From positions 1 through 47,307 of the forward strand of contig NZ_WFKI01000019.1 of the NCBI RefSeq assembly GCF_009208055.1: 47,307 nucleotides of DNA, written 5' to 3'. The translations under genes were made by a program, and so were the position numbers. Below the pieces are notes generated by a model, which saw only the letters and a program-made list of their open reading frames with translations, had not been told where the DNA came from and made no database searches. Source of the DNA: Poseidonibacter ostreae. GTDB taxonomy: Bacteria; Campylobacterota; Campylobacteria; Campylobacterales; Arcobacteraceae. Of this stretch, positions 1 to 7,237 are shown in pieces; the first letter of the stretch is position 1, and each line of letters opens with the position of its first letter.

Positions 1-387
1 GGATTTACTATTAAACCAACATTTAAAGATCATATTGGAGCTTTAAAAGCTATTGATCCAAAAACTGGTGAAACTAAATGGACTTATAAAAATCCTGCAC
101 CATTATGGGGTGGAGTTTTAACTACTGGTGGTGGTTTAGTATTTACTGGTACTCCTGAAGGTAAGTTATTAGCATTTGATGATCAAACTGGTGAAATTCT
201 TTGGAAGTTTAATGTAGGTACTGGAATCGTAGGTTCTCCTATTACTTGGAAAGAAGGTAAAGACCAATATATTGCTGTAGTTGCAGGTTGGGGTGGAGCT
301 GTTCCTTTATGGGGTGGTGAAGTTGCAAAAACTGTTAAGTATTTAAATCAAGGTGGATCAGTTCACGTATTTAAATTACATAGATAA
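1..387 (+). CDS. exaA: PQQ-dependent alcohol dehydrogenase, C-terminal part (5' end outside window)
   Basis: Frame 1 is open from the first base to a TAA at 385-387 and gives the last 128 residues of a quinoprotein alcohol dehydrogenase. Tryptophan-docking beta-propeller repeats are visible (GALKAIDPKTGETKW, GKLLAFDDQTGEILWKF), followed by GWGGAVPLWGGEVAK and the ending QGGSVHVFKL, which resembles ExaA-type ethanol dehydrogenases. The family is periplasmic, oxidises primary alcohols with PQQ and Ca2+ or a lanthanide, and passes electrons to cytochrome c. The calcium- and PQQ-binding region lies upstream of the window, so ethanol versus methanol (XoxF/MxaF) specificity cannot be settled. It sits 37 bp before pqqA on the same strand, so the pair may be co-transcribed. 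Confidence 0.9.
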   Translation, partial: GFTIKPTFKDHIGALKAIDPKTGETKWTYKNPAPLWGGVLTTGGGLVFTGTPEGKLLAFDDQTGEILWKFNVGTGIVGSPITWKEGKDQYIAVVAGWGGAVPLWGGEVAKTVKYLNQGGSVHVFKLHR

Positions 388-412
388 GAAAAGAGAAATA
401 AAATCTTAATGA

Positions 413-418
413 AAGGAG
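413..418 (+). promoter_or_regulatory. Strong ribosome binding site of pqqA
   Basis: AAGGAG lies 6 nt before the ATG at 425. It is one of the best Shine-Dalgarno matches in the window and supports the very short pqqA reading frame, whose product is needed in excess over the enzymes that process it. Confidence 0.75.
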
Positions 419-424
419 ATTATT

Positions 425-499
425 ATGGAATGGAAAAAACCAACTTACGTAGATAATAGATTTGGCTTTGAAGTTACAATGTACATTTGTACAGTATAA
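425..499 (+). CDS. pqqA: PqqA, precursor peptide of pyrroloquinoline quinone
   Basis: This is a 24-residue ORF beginning MEWKKPTYVD and ending FEVTMYICTV. It contains the diagnostic Glu-x3-Tyr pair, E16 and Y20, whose side chains are cross-linked by PqqE and become the PQQ skeleton. Length and the position directly before pqqB fit the family. It has a strong Shine-Dalgarno at 413-418 and is followed by a terminator-like hairpin at 516-547 that would make it the most abundant pqq transcript. The peptide is bound by PqqD, modified by PqqE, then freed by proteolysis; no pqqF/G protease gene is seen in this window. Confidence 0.93.
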   Translation: MEWKKPTYVDNRFGFEVTMYICTV

Positions 500-515
500 T
501 TTCATTTAAGATTTA

Positions 516-547
516 AAAGATTGAAGCTTAGGCTTTAATCTTTTTTT
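516..547 (+). terminator. Terminator/attenuator between pqqA and pqqB
   Basis: A 12-bp stem pairs 516-527 with 532-543, with one G-U pair and a four-base TTAG loop, and runs into seven T residues at 541-547. This is a textbook intrinsic terminator. Because it lies inside the pqq gene set it should act as a partial attenuator, giving a short abundant pqqA RNA and a rarer read-through RNA for pqqBCDE. Confidence 0.85.
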
Positions 548-551
548 ATTT

Positions 552-578
552 AAATGAGCTTTTTTAAAGAGCTTATTT
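552..578 (+). other. Second hairpin before pqqB
   Basis: Bases 552-563 can pair with 567-578 as a stem of about 12 bp including two G-U pairs. It follows the first hairpin directly and ends in TTTT at 576-579. It may be a second termination step, an RNA-processing or stability element, or chance in AT-rich DNA. Confidence 0.45.
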
Positions 579-602
579 TAATGAAAAATAAAAGGATTTA
601 TT

Positions 603-1520
603 TTGAGAATTCAAGTTTTAGGCTCAGGTGCTGGAGGAGGTCTTCCTCAATTTAATTGTAACTGTGATAACTGTAGAGGTTATCGAGAAGGTAAAAAAAC
701 AATTAAAAGAAGAACTCAATCTTCAATTACTGTTAGTGAAGATGGTGAGAACTGGGTATTATTTAATACTTCACCTGATATTTTAGAACAAATACATAAC
801 TCACCTTTTTTACATCCAAGTAAAAAAAGAGAAACTAAAATAAAAGCAATAGTTTTTAATGATGGACAAATTGATCATACCACTGGACTTTTAATGTTAA
901 GAGAGGGTTGTCCTCATGAGGTTTATTGTACAAAAGAAGTAAATGAAGAGCTTAATACTTCTTTTCCTTTATTTAAGATGTTACAACACTGGGATGGTGG
1001 AGGAACAAAATGGAATGAGATAATTCCAAATAGTACTACAAAATTTGAAATACCTGTAATGCCATCTTATGAGTTTTATGCACATTCATTAATATCAAAT
1101 GCACCACCATATTCACAACATAGAGATAATCCAAGAAAGGGTGATAATATTGGTATTACTGTAGTAAATAAAAATACAGGAAAAAGACTATTCTATCTTC
1201 CAGGCCTTGGTGTTTTAGAAGACCATGTTTTTGAAGAGATGAAAAAAGCTGATGTTCTTTTAGTTGAAGGAACTCTTTGGACAAATGATGAAATGATTAA
1301 AGGTGAGTTTTCACAAAAACTAGGAACTGATATGGGACACCTTCCATTAAGTGGAGAAAATGGCCTAATTAAAATATTTGACCAATTAGAAAAACCAAGA
1401 AAAATATTAATCCATATTAATAATACAAATCCTATTTTAGATGAAGCAAATGATGAATATAAAGAGCTTATCTCACATGGAATTGAAGTTTCATATGATG
1501 GTATGAGTATTGAAATATAA
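603..1520 (+). CDS. pqqB: PqqB, metallo-beta-lactamase-fold PQQ biosynthesis protein
   Basis: PqqB is 305 aa, the usual length. It opens MRIQVLGSGAGGGLPQFNCN, with a CNCDNC zinc-type cysteine cluster at about residues 19-24. The modified metal motif NDGQIDHTTGL (residues about 86-96) replaces the HxHxDH of ordinary metallo-beta-lactamases. The family is an iron-dependent hydroxylase acting on the cross-linked Glu-Tyr intermediate before ring closure. The start is a TTG at 603, chosen because AAAGGA at 591-596 lies 6 nt before it and MRIQVLGSGAGGG is the canonical N-terminus. It is the first enzyme gene of a tight pqqBCDE run, 14 bp from pqqC. Confidence 0.95.
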   Translation: MRIQVLGSGAGGGLPQFNCNCDNCRGYREGKKTIKRRTQSSITVSEDGENWVLFNTSPDILEQIHNSPFLHPSKKRETKIKAIVFNDGQIDHTTGLLMLREGCPHEVYCTKEVNEELNTSFPLFKMLQHWDGGGTKWNEIIPNSTTKFEIPVMPSYEFYAHSLISNAPPYSQHRDNPRKGDNIGITVVNKNTGKRLFYLPGLGVLEDHVFEEMKKADVLLVEGTLWTNDEMIKGEFSQKLGTDMGHLPLSGENGLIKIFDQLEKPRKILIHINNTNPILDEANDEYKELISHGIEVSYDGMSIEI

Positions 1521-1534
1521 GAAAAGGAATAAAA

Positions 1535-2275
1535 ATGAGTGAACTGTTAAGTAAAGAAGATTTTGAAAAAAAACTAAGAGATATGGGTTCAATGTACCAT
1601 ATTCACCATCCTTTTCATGTAAGAATGTATGAGGGGTCTTGTACTAAAGAAGAGATACAAGGTTGGGTAGCAAATAGATTTTATTATCAATGTGCAATTC
1701 CTATTAAAGATGCAGCAATTATGTCTAATAATCCACCTATTGAGGATAGAAGAAAATGGGTTGATAGAATTTTAGATCATGATAGTGTTGGTGGTGGAAT
1801 TGAAGCTTGGTTAGATTTAGGAGTGGCAGTTGGCTTAAAAAAAGAAGATTTACTTTCTCATAAGTTTGTATTACCAGCAGTTAGATTTGCAGTTGATGCA
1901 TATATAAATTTTGCGAGAAGAAGTCCTTGGAAAGAAGCTGCAATGTCATCATTAACAGAAATGTTTGCACCTCAAATTCATCAACAAAGATTAGACACTT
2001 GGCCTAAAAATTATCCTTGGATAGAGCAAAATGGTTTAAGATATTTTCAAAAAAGATTAAGTGAAGCTAGACGTGATGTTCAGCACGGACTTTCAATGAC
2101 ATTAGTTGAGTTTGATACAGTAGAGTTACAAAATCGAGCTTGTGAAATATTACAGTTTAAATTAGATATTCTATGGACAATGTGTGATGCTTTATACTTA
2201 GCTTATGAATTAAAAAGACCACCATATTTTAACATTAAGGATTGTAATGCAACTAGAAAAATCACTTGCGATTAA
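1535..2275 (+). CDS. pqqC: PqqC, pyrroloquinoline-quinone synthase
   Basis: This 246-aa protein carries the PqqC/TenA-like helical fold signatures: YHIHHPFHVRMYEG near residue 21, WVANRFYYQ near 44, and the helix SLTEMFAPQIHQQRLDTWP near 140. PqqC carries out the final ring closure and eight-electron oxidation without a metal, using O2, so PQQ synthesis here should require oxygen. The ATG at 1535 follows a weak GAAAAGGAAT ribosome site. The 3' end overlaps pqqD by 29 nt, suggesting translational coupling. No odd residue stood out. Confidence 0.95.
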   Translation: MSELLSKEDFEKKLRDMGSMYHIHHPFHVRMYEGSCTKEEIQGWVANRFYYQCAIPIKDAAIMSNNPPIEDRRKWVDRILDHDSVGGGIEAWLDLGVAVGLKKEDLLSHKFVLPAVRFAVDAYINFARRSPWKEAAMSSLTEMFAPQIHQQRLDTWPKNYPWIEQNGLRYFQKRLSEARRDVQHGLSMTLVEFDTVELQNRACEILQFKLDILWTMCDALYLAYELKRPPYFNIKDCNATRKITCD

Positions 2276-2516
2276 TACGCACTTTCAATTACAATGGGAA
2301 GAAAAACAAAACTGTTTTGTCCTTTTATATCCAGAAGGAATGGTTCAATTAAGCCAAAGTGCTGGTGAAATTATGAATCTTTGTGATGGAAAAAATACTA
2401 TTATAGATATTACAAATGCTTTAGAAGAGAAGTTTAACCTTGTAGGTTTATTAACAGATGTTAAAGAATTCTTAGAAGATGCAATGAATAGAAAATGGGT
2501 GATTTACAATGACTAA
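2247..2516 (+). CDS. pqqD: PqqD, PqqA-binding chaperone
   Basis: PqqD is 89 aa and contains the family core EGMVQLSQSAGEIMNLCDG (residues about 30-48), followed by an acidic helical C-terminus. It is a RiPP recognition element: it binds the PqqA leader and presents it to PqqE. The ATG at 2247 lies inside the 3' end of pqqC, and its own 3' end overlaps pqqE by 8 nt, so three genes are linked by overlapping ends. It is a separate protein here, not fused to PqqC or PqqE as in some bacteria. Confidence 0.93.
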   Translation: MQLEKSLAINTHFQLQWEEKQNCFVLLYPEGMVQLSQSAGEIMNLCDGKNTIIDITNALEEKFNLVGLLTDVKEFLEDAMNRKWVIYND

Positions 2517-3612
2517 TGAAATAAAACCACCACTATGGATACTTTTAGAACTTACTCATAAATGTCCTTTAGAATGTTCATATTGTTATAATCAACTTGA
2601 TTTTACGAATACAAAAGATGCTATGAGTAAAACTGATTGGTTTAGAGTAATGGATGAAGCAAGAGATATGGGTGCAGTACAACTTGGGATTTCTGGTGGT
2701 GAACCACTTTTAAACAAAGACTTAGTTGAAATTGTAGAGTATGCAAATAACAAAAAGTTTTATACAAACTTGATTACTTCTGGCGTTGGAGCTCCAAAAG
2801 GAATAGTACAAAAACTTAAAGATGCAGGACTTAAAACTGTGCAACTTGGAATTCAATCTCATGATAGAAATACAATGACTTTAATTACAAATAATAAGAA
2901 CTCTTATGATGAAAAAATAGCCTTTGCAAAAGAAGTAAAAGAAGCTGGTCTTCAACTTATTATTAATACTTGTATTACAAGACAAAACATTCACCAAGTA
3001 GGTGAAATTATTGAGTTTGCAGATGAACTTGGTGGTAATTATTTAGAAATTGCGAATATTCAATATTATGGATGGGCATTAAAAAATATCAATGCTCTAC
3101 TTCCAACACAAGAGCAGTTAGATGAAGCAAAAAAAGTAACAGATTTTTACAGAAGTAAAGAAAAAGCTATGAAAGTATTTTTTGTAGTTCCTGATTATTT
3201 TGCAGACCGTCCAAAAGCTTGTATGAATGGATGGGGAACTACTTTTTTAACTATTAATCCAGACGGTATAGCACTTCCTTGTAATACAGCTAATACATTA
3301 CCATTAGAGTTTCCAAATGTAAAAGATTTCTCAATTGAACAAATTTGGAATGAATCTCATGCTTTTAATTATTTTAGAGGTGATTCTTGGATGAATCCAA
3401 CATGTGCCTCATGTGATGAAAAAGAGAAAGATTTTGGAGGATGTAGATGTCAAGCTTTTGCATTAACAGGAGATATGAATGAAGCAGATCCTGTTTGTTC
3501 AAAATCAGATTTTCATCATGTAGTAACAGATAAAGTTCAAGAGAGTTTAGCAACTACTGATGCTAAAATATGGTATAGAAATAGAAAGAACTCTTTAGAA
3601 TTAACTACTTAA
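2509..3612 (+). CDS. pqqE: PqqE, radical SAM PqqA cross-linking enzyme
   Basis: The 367-aa protein has the radical SAM CxxxCxxC motif at C19, C23 and C26 (KCPLECSYCYN), followed by GISGGEP. The C-terminal SPASM region carries the auxiliary-cluster cysteines (ACMNGWGTTFL, PDGIALPCNTANTLP, PTCASCDEKEKDFGGCRC). PqqE joins the Glu and Tyr side chains of PqqA using reduced flavodoxin. The ATG at 2509 overlaps pqqD. It is the last pqq gene in the run; a convergent gene and a hairpin at 3632-3663 follow. Confidence 0.95.
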   Translation: MTNEIKPPLWILLELTHKCPLECSYCYNQLDFTNTKDAMSKTDWFRVMDEARDMGAVQLGISGGEPLLNKDLVEIVEYANNKKFYTNLITSGVGAPKGIVQKLKDAGLKTVQLGIQSHDRNTMTLITNNKNSYDEKIAFAKEVKEAGLQLIINTCITRQNIHQVGEIIEFADELGGNYLEIANIQYYGWALKNINALLPTQEQLDEAKKVTDFYRSKEKAMKVFFVVPDYFADRPKACMNGWGTTFLTINPDGIALPCNTANTLPLEFPNVKDFSIEQIWNESHAFNYFRGDSWMNPTCASCDEKEKDFGGCRCQAFALTGDMNEADPVCSKSDFHHVVTDKVQESLATTDAKIWYRNRKNSLELTT

Positions 3613-3631
3613 ATAAATAAACTAACAAAAA

Positions 3632-3663
3632 AGAAAGAAACAACTATTTTAATGTTTCTTTCT
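3632..3663. terminator. Hairpin between convergent pqqE and the 228-aa gene
   Basis: AGAAAGAAAC at 3632-3641 pairs perfectly with GTTTCTTTCT at 3654-3663 around a 12-base loop. It lies between pqqE and the end of the minus-strand gene, whose last codons overlap its right arm. It could end transcription from both sides, though the loop is long and the T-run short. Confidence 0.5.
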
Positions 3664-4335
3664 CTTATCTCTAATTTTTGATTTTCTAGATGGATTTATT
3701 TTATAAGTGTAGTTTAGATATTTCATAACCATTAGTTCTGAAACATTATACATCTCATCAATATTTGTTTTTATTTTCCAAACAGAAGTACCATTTTTTT
3801 GTGAAATTCTTTTTTTTAGTTCTAAATTGTTTTTATTATATATATTTACAATTTTTTCAATAGGAAGTTTTTCGAGCTCTGGATAAGAAAGGAAAGATTT
3901 ATTATGCTCTTTTTTATAATTGTAAATTAAACTAAAAGCTAGAAGTTCTGGAATCCAATCTGAACCATTTTTTAATCTACTTGAAAAAGTATTAATAAGA
4001 TATTTATAGTAGATTTTCATTGGTTCAAGATTTCGTGAAAGTTTATCAAAAATTAGGGATTTGTTTTGTTCTTTAAATATACTAAATAGGGTATCACTAA
4101 TAATAATATTATTTTCAAGATAGCTTTTTAAATTTGCTACACTATTATTAATAAATAGTATCTCTTCTTTACTTGCACATATTGTTGTAGGATTTGTAGT
4201 TTTATTTGGATCTATTTTTTTATAATCTTTTAGTAAAAAATGTATAACAAGTAAAAAAGTATCTATTTTCATTTTTTTTAAGTTAATTGTTTTACATTGA
4301 TTTAACGCTAATTTAAATTGTTTATCTTGATCCAT
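3649..4335 (-). CDS. Unrecognised 228-aa protein
   Basis: I do not recognise this protein. It begins MDQDKQFKLALNQCKTINLK, is rich in Lys, Asn and Ile, has no signal peptide or clear membrane segment, and ends in the basic tail PSRKSKIRDKRKKH. The stretch GTSVWKIKTNIDEMYNVSELMVMKYL could fold as a small helical domain, but no helix-turn-helix can be asserted. The ATG has a good AAGGGAG ribosome site on the minus strand. It is divergent from the AraC-type gene across 131 bp and convergent with pqqE. The tail hints at nucleic-acid contact, which is only inference. Confidence 0.65.
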   Translation of the reverse strand: MDQDKQFKLALNQCKTINLKKMKIDTFLLVIHFLLKDYKKIDPNKTTNPTTICASKEEILFINNSVANLKSYLENNIIISDTLFSIFKEQNKSLIFDKLSRNLEPMKIYYKYLINTFSSRLKNGSDWIPELLAFSLIYNYKKEHNKSFLSYPELEKLPIEKIVNIYNKNNLELKKRISQKNGTSVWKIKTNIDEMYNVSELMVMKYLNYTYKINPSRKSKIRDKRKKH

Positions 4336-4400
4336 ATATATAAACTCCCTTAAAATATTTAAAGTTCCTTATTGTAGGATTTTTAAGAAAATAGTTCTTC

Positions 4401-4466
4401 TTTCTTTGTGCTTTATAAATTGTTTATTAGTGCTATTTTTATACTTCTTTTGTGCTATAATTAATT
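4401..4466 (+). repeat. Three 22-bp direct repeats upstream of the AraC-family gene
   Basis: Three consecutive 22-bp units (4401-4422, 4423-4444, 4445-4466) each carry GTGCT at the same place, at 4408, 4430 and 4452, preceded by a T-rich stretch and mostly followed by AT. The pitch of exactly two helical turns suits AraC-family proteins, which bind tandem sites about 21 bp apart. The third unit contains the promoter -10 and ends at the base before the ATG, so binding there would repress. This is probably an autoregulatory operator, possibly also serving the divergent gene. Confidence 0.55.
4453..4461 (+). promoter_or_regulatory. Extended -10 promoter of the AraC-family gene
   Basis: TGC followed by TATAAT at 4456-4461 is a perfect extended -10. 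Only 5 nt separate it from the ATG at 4467, so the transcript would start at or beside the initiation codon. Confidence 0.55.
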
Positions 4467-5342
4467 ATGAAAAAAGAAACTCTAAAAAAAAGAACAAAAA
4501 TAGCAAATAATATTATGTATTATATTTATACTCATATTGATACAGATATTGATATAGAAGAGTTAAGTATAGATTTAAATGTAAGTAAATTCCATATGCA
4601 CCGTATTTTTAAAGAAGCATTTGGCAGAAATATTTATGAGAGTATAAAATCAATAAGGTTACAAAAAGCCTCAAACTTACTTTTAACAAATAAATTATCA
4701 ACAATTTCAAATATAGCAAATATTTGTGGATACTCATCTCAATCTTCTTTTATAAAAATCTTTAAAGAAAGATTTAATCAAACGCCAAAACAGTGGAGAA
4801 CTGGTGGATATAAAGAGTACTCACAAGAAATTTTAAAACAATCATTAATAGCCAGAAATTCTACAGCAGATTTTTCTAATTTAAGACCAACAATTGTTAA
4901 AATGTCATCATTAAAGAGTTTTTACATCAGAAATAAAGGCTATAACGTAAATATTACAAATACATGGCAAAAGTTATATACATGGGTTTTAAGTAATGAT
5001 ATAAAATCATATAAGCAAATTGCACTTTTTCATGATAATCCAACTATTACACCTTTAAGTGAATGTCAATATATTGCATGTATAGTCCCAGATGAAGACG
5101 AAGATATTAAAAGTGATAGATTACCAGATTTTTATATTGCAAAAGGTGTTTATGCAAGATTTGATTTAAAAGGGAAAAAAGGAGATGTATTAAAGTTTAT
5201 TCATTGGGTTTATCATGAATGGCTTCCAAATAGTGAGTATGAAACAACTACAAAACCATCATATACTGAATACAAAAAGAATAATTATTTAAGTGAAGAT
5301 GATGAGTTTGATATTAGTTTTTATGTTTCAATAAGCTTTTAA
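4467..5342 (+). CDS. AraC-family regulator with GyrI-like effector domain
   Basis: This is a 291-aa transcription factor. Residues about 12-112 hold the two helix-turn-helix motifs of the AraC family (VSKFHMHRIFKEAFGRN; ANICGYSSQSSFIKIFKERF, then TPKQWR). Residues about 130-291 resemble the GyrI-like/AraC_E_bind ligand-binding domain of Rob and BltR-type regulators, ending FDISFYVSISF. Such proteins typically sense small hydrophobic molecules and drive stress or efflux genes. No Shine-Dalgarno precedes the ATG; an extended -10 and three 22-bp repeats lie directly upstream. The ligand is unknown; its location next to alcohol-oxidation genes is suggestive only. Confidence 0.88.
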   Translation: MKKETLKKRTKIANNIMYYIYTHIDTDIDIEELSIDLNVSKFHMHRIFKEAFGRNIYESIKSIRLQKASNLLLTNKLSTISNIANICGYSSQSSFIKIFKERFNQTPKQWRTGGYKEYSQEILKQSLIARNSTADFSNLRPTIVKMSSLKSFYIRNKGYNVNITNTWQKLYTWVLSNDIKSYKQIALFHDNPTITPLSECQYIACIVPDEDEDIKSDRLPDFYIAKGVYARFDLKGKKGDVLKFIHWVYHEWLPNSEYETTTKPSYTEYKKNNYLSEDDEFDISFYVSISF

Positions 5343-5355
5343 AAATAAAATATTT

Positions 5356-5387
5356 AAAAAAGAGGCTAAGGTTTTAGCCTCTTTTTT
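5356..5387. terminator. Bidirectional terminator between the AraC gene and the peroxidase gene
   Basis: GAGGCTAA and TTAGCCTC form a perfect stem around a GGTT loop (5370-5373), flanked by a run of A on the left and of T on the right. It therefore works as an intrinsic terminator on both strands and serves the two convergent genes. It touches the stop codon of the peroxidase gene. Confidence 0.9.
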
Positions 5388-6409
5388 TAGTTAAACTCAG
5401 GTTTTGCAGTGTTAATTGTAGATTCTGGAAGTTGAGGATATGCAATATCTGGTTTTATACCTTTGAGTGCTTTTAAGAAAGTCACAATTGATGCAGCTTC
5501 TTTATTGGATATATTTATTCCTAACTGAACAGAACCCATCTCTTTTACAGCTTCACTTAAAGACCAGATTTGTCCATTATGGAAATATGGAGCAGTTTCA
5601 GTAATATTTCTTAAAGTTGGAGTTTTTACCATACCTTGCTCATTACCTTTAAAATCTCCCACAGATGCAAATTTATATTTTGTAGCTAATTCAAAAGGCT
5701 GCATAGTTCCACCAAGAGCAATTCCAGTATGACACGATGCACAGCCTTTATCTATAAAAGTATTAAGTCCTGCTTTTTCTTCTTTTGATAATGCATCTTC
5801 ATTACCATTTAAATAGTCATCAAAAGGTGCTGGAGTAACTAGAATCTTTTCAAAAGTTGCAATAGTTTCAGTAATCTTTTTAAAATCTACTTTTACATCT
5901 TTTCCATATGCATTTTGAAATTCATTTACATATTCAGGGATTGAGTTTATTCTCTGCTCAACTAGTTTTGGTGGTGCAGCCATTTCTGGACCAGCTTGAA
6001 TTGGACCTTGTGCTTGATCTGCTAAGTGAGGACTTCTTCCATCCCAAAATTGTGCTTTAAAAAATACAGAGTTATAAACTGTTGGTGAATTTAAATGATG
6101 AGGATTTGCTGTCCATCCATGACCAATAGCAGCTGGAATTCCATCTGCTCCACCAAGTCCAATATTATGACAAGTATTACATGAGATTATTCCACTTTTT
6201 GAAAGTCTTGGGTCAAAGTATAGCTTTTTTCCAAGTTCAACTTTCTCTTTTGTAATTGGATCATTTTTATCATCAATTAATTTCATTAATTCTGCTTTAT
6301 TTGCAGGAATTGCTTTTAAACCATTATCCACAGCTTTTTCAATTAATGATGATGCAAATAAAGAACTCGCTCCCAATAGACATATACTTAGTGATTTAAC
6401 TAATTTCAT
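5387..6409 (-). CDS. ccp: Di-haem cytochrome c peroxidase, periplasmic
   Basis: This 340-aa protein starts with a signal peptide (MKLVKSLSICLLGASSLFAS, cleavage likely near residue 19-20). It has two CxxCH haem sites, C77-C80-H81 and C223-C226-H227, and the family stretch FWDGRSPHLADQAQGP near 121-136. It reduces hydrogen peroxide to water with electrons from cytochrome c. The ATG has AAGGAG on the minus strand 6 nt upstream. A TATAAT at 6473-6478 on the minus strand is a likely -10. It may clear peroxide made during respiration on alcohol. MauG-like activity is less likely, since no amine dehydrogenase is nearby. Confidence 0.92.
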   Translation of the reverse strand: MKLVKSLSICLLGASSLFASSLIEKAVDNGLKAIPANKAELMKLIDDKNDPITKEKVELGKKLYFDPRLSKSGIISCNTCHNIGLGGADGIPAAIGHGWTANPHHLNSPTVYNSVFFKAQFWDGRSPHLADQAQGPIQAGPEMAAPPKLVEQRINSIPEYVNEFQNAYGKDVKVDFKKITETIATFEKILVTPAPFDDYLNGNEDALSKEEKAGLNTFIDKGCASCHTGIALGGTMQPFELATKYKFASVGDFKGNEQGMVKTPTLRNITETAPYFHNGQIWSLSEAVKEMGSVQLGINISNKEAASIVTFLKALKGIKPDIAYPQLPESTINTAKPEFN

Positions 6410-6472
6410 TACTATCTCCTTTAAGTTAATACCTAATTTTAGGATAATGATTATTAAATGAAAATTAATTTA

Positions 6473-6478
6473 ATTATA
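6473..6478 (-). promoter_or_regulatory. Probable -10 of the cytochrome c peroxidase gene
   Basis: TATAAT on the minus strand lies 63 bp before the start codon. No TTGACA-like -35 is seen at the expected spacing, which is normal for Campylobacterota promoters. Confidence 0.45.
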
Positions 6479-6539
6479 AGGTAAACTTATTAAAATTGAC
6501 TTTTAGATACCTAAATAAAGTATTTATGGTATTTTAGGA

Positions 6540-6559
6540 TTTATTATTTAAATAATAAA
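6540..6559. other. AT-only 20-bp palindrome downstream of the response regulator
   Basis: Bases 6540-6559 form a perfect palindrome (TTTATTATTT followed by its complement), 18 bp past the stop codon of the minus-strand response regulator gene. It could be a weak terminator, but an all-AT stem is a poor one and such palindromes arise easily at this base composition. Confidence 0.3.
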
Positions 6560-6577
6560 AACTTATTAAAATAAATT

Positions 6578-7237
6578 TCAATTAGGTCTTTCTACCATAT
6601 ATCCACTTCCTCTGATATTTTTAATAAAATCTTCTTTTAAAACTTTTTTTACTCTATTTACTTCAGCTCTTATTGTTGCATTATCTATAAAGTCATCATT
6701 CCAAACATAGTTTCTAAACATATCATATTGAACAACTAAACTTCTATTATGTGCAAGTAATTCAATAATTTGAATTTGCCTCTTTGGTAATATTTGAGGT
6801 TCATTATTAAATAAAAGTGTCATTGTTTCACTATCATAAGAGTAGTTTTTTGATAATCTTTTATGTTTTTGAGGAACAATTGTTGTTTTTAATATTTTAT
6901 TTATTCTAATTGTAAGTTCTTTTAAATGAAAAGGTTTTTTTAAATAGTCATGGCATCCAATATCAAAGGCTCTTGAAATATCTTCTATTTCAATTAATGC
7001 AGAAATATAAATAGTTGGAACCATTCTTTTTTGTTCATGAAGTGTTTCAAGTATTGTAAAGCCATTAACATCAGGTAGATTAATATCTAAAATAAGTAAG
7101 TCAAACTTTTCTTTATCTAGAGTTTCTAAACACTCTTGTCCTGTAGTTGTACTTTTTACTACATGTCCTGTTGATGATAAGTATTCACTTATCATCTCAT
7201 TTAACATTACATCATCTTCTAATAGTAATATTTTCAT
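6578..7237 (-). CDS. OmpR/PhoB-family response regulator
   Basis: A 219-aa two-domain regulator. The receiver domain (about 1-118) has the acidic pair D8-D9, phospho-acceptor D51 (LLILDINLPDVNG) and the switch lysine in YLKKPF. The C-terminal winged-helix domain (about 125-216) shows LPKRQIQIIELLAHN, the recognition-helix region NATIRAEVNRVKKVL and RGSGYMVE. Its ATG overlaps the kinase stop by 4 nt, so the pair is translationally coupled. OmpR/PhoB proteins bind direct repeats at 11-bp pitch, and just such an array lies at 9241-9284 beyond the kinase gene. The regulon is inferred, not shown. Confidence 0.93.
   Translation of the reverse strand: MKILLLEDDVMLNEMISEYLSSTGHVVKSTTTGQECLETLDKEKFDLLILDINLPDVNGFTILETLHEQKRMVPTIYISALIEIEDISRAFDIGCHDYLKKPFHLKELTIRINKILKTTIVPQKHKRLSKNYSYDSETMTLLFNNEPQILPKRQIQIIELLAHNRSLVVQYDMFRNYVWNDDFIDNATIRAEVNRVKKVLKEDFIKNIRGSGYMVERPN

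Noticed and set aside
6443..6461. Fur/PerR-like box (GATAATGATTAT) downstream of the peroxidase -10
   Set aside because: By hand it matches about 12 of 19 positions of the Fur consensus, nearly all in one half. In DNA this AT-rich such partial matches are expected, so it was not listed as a site.
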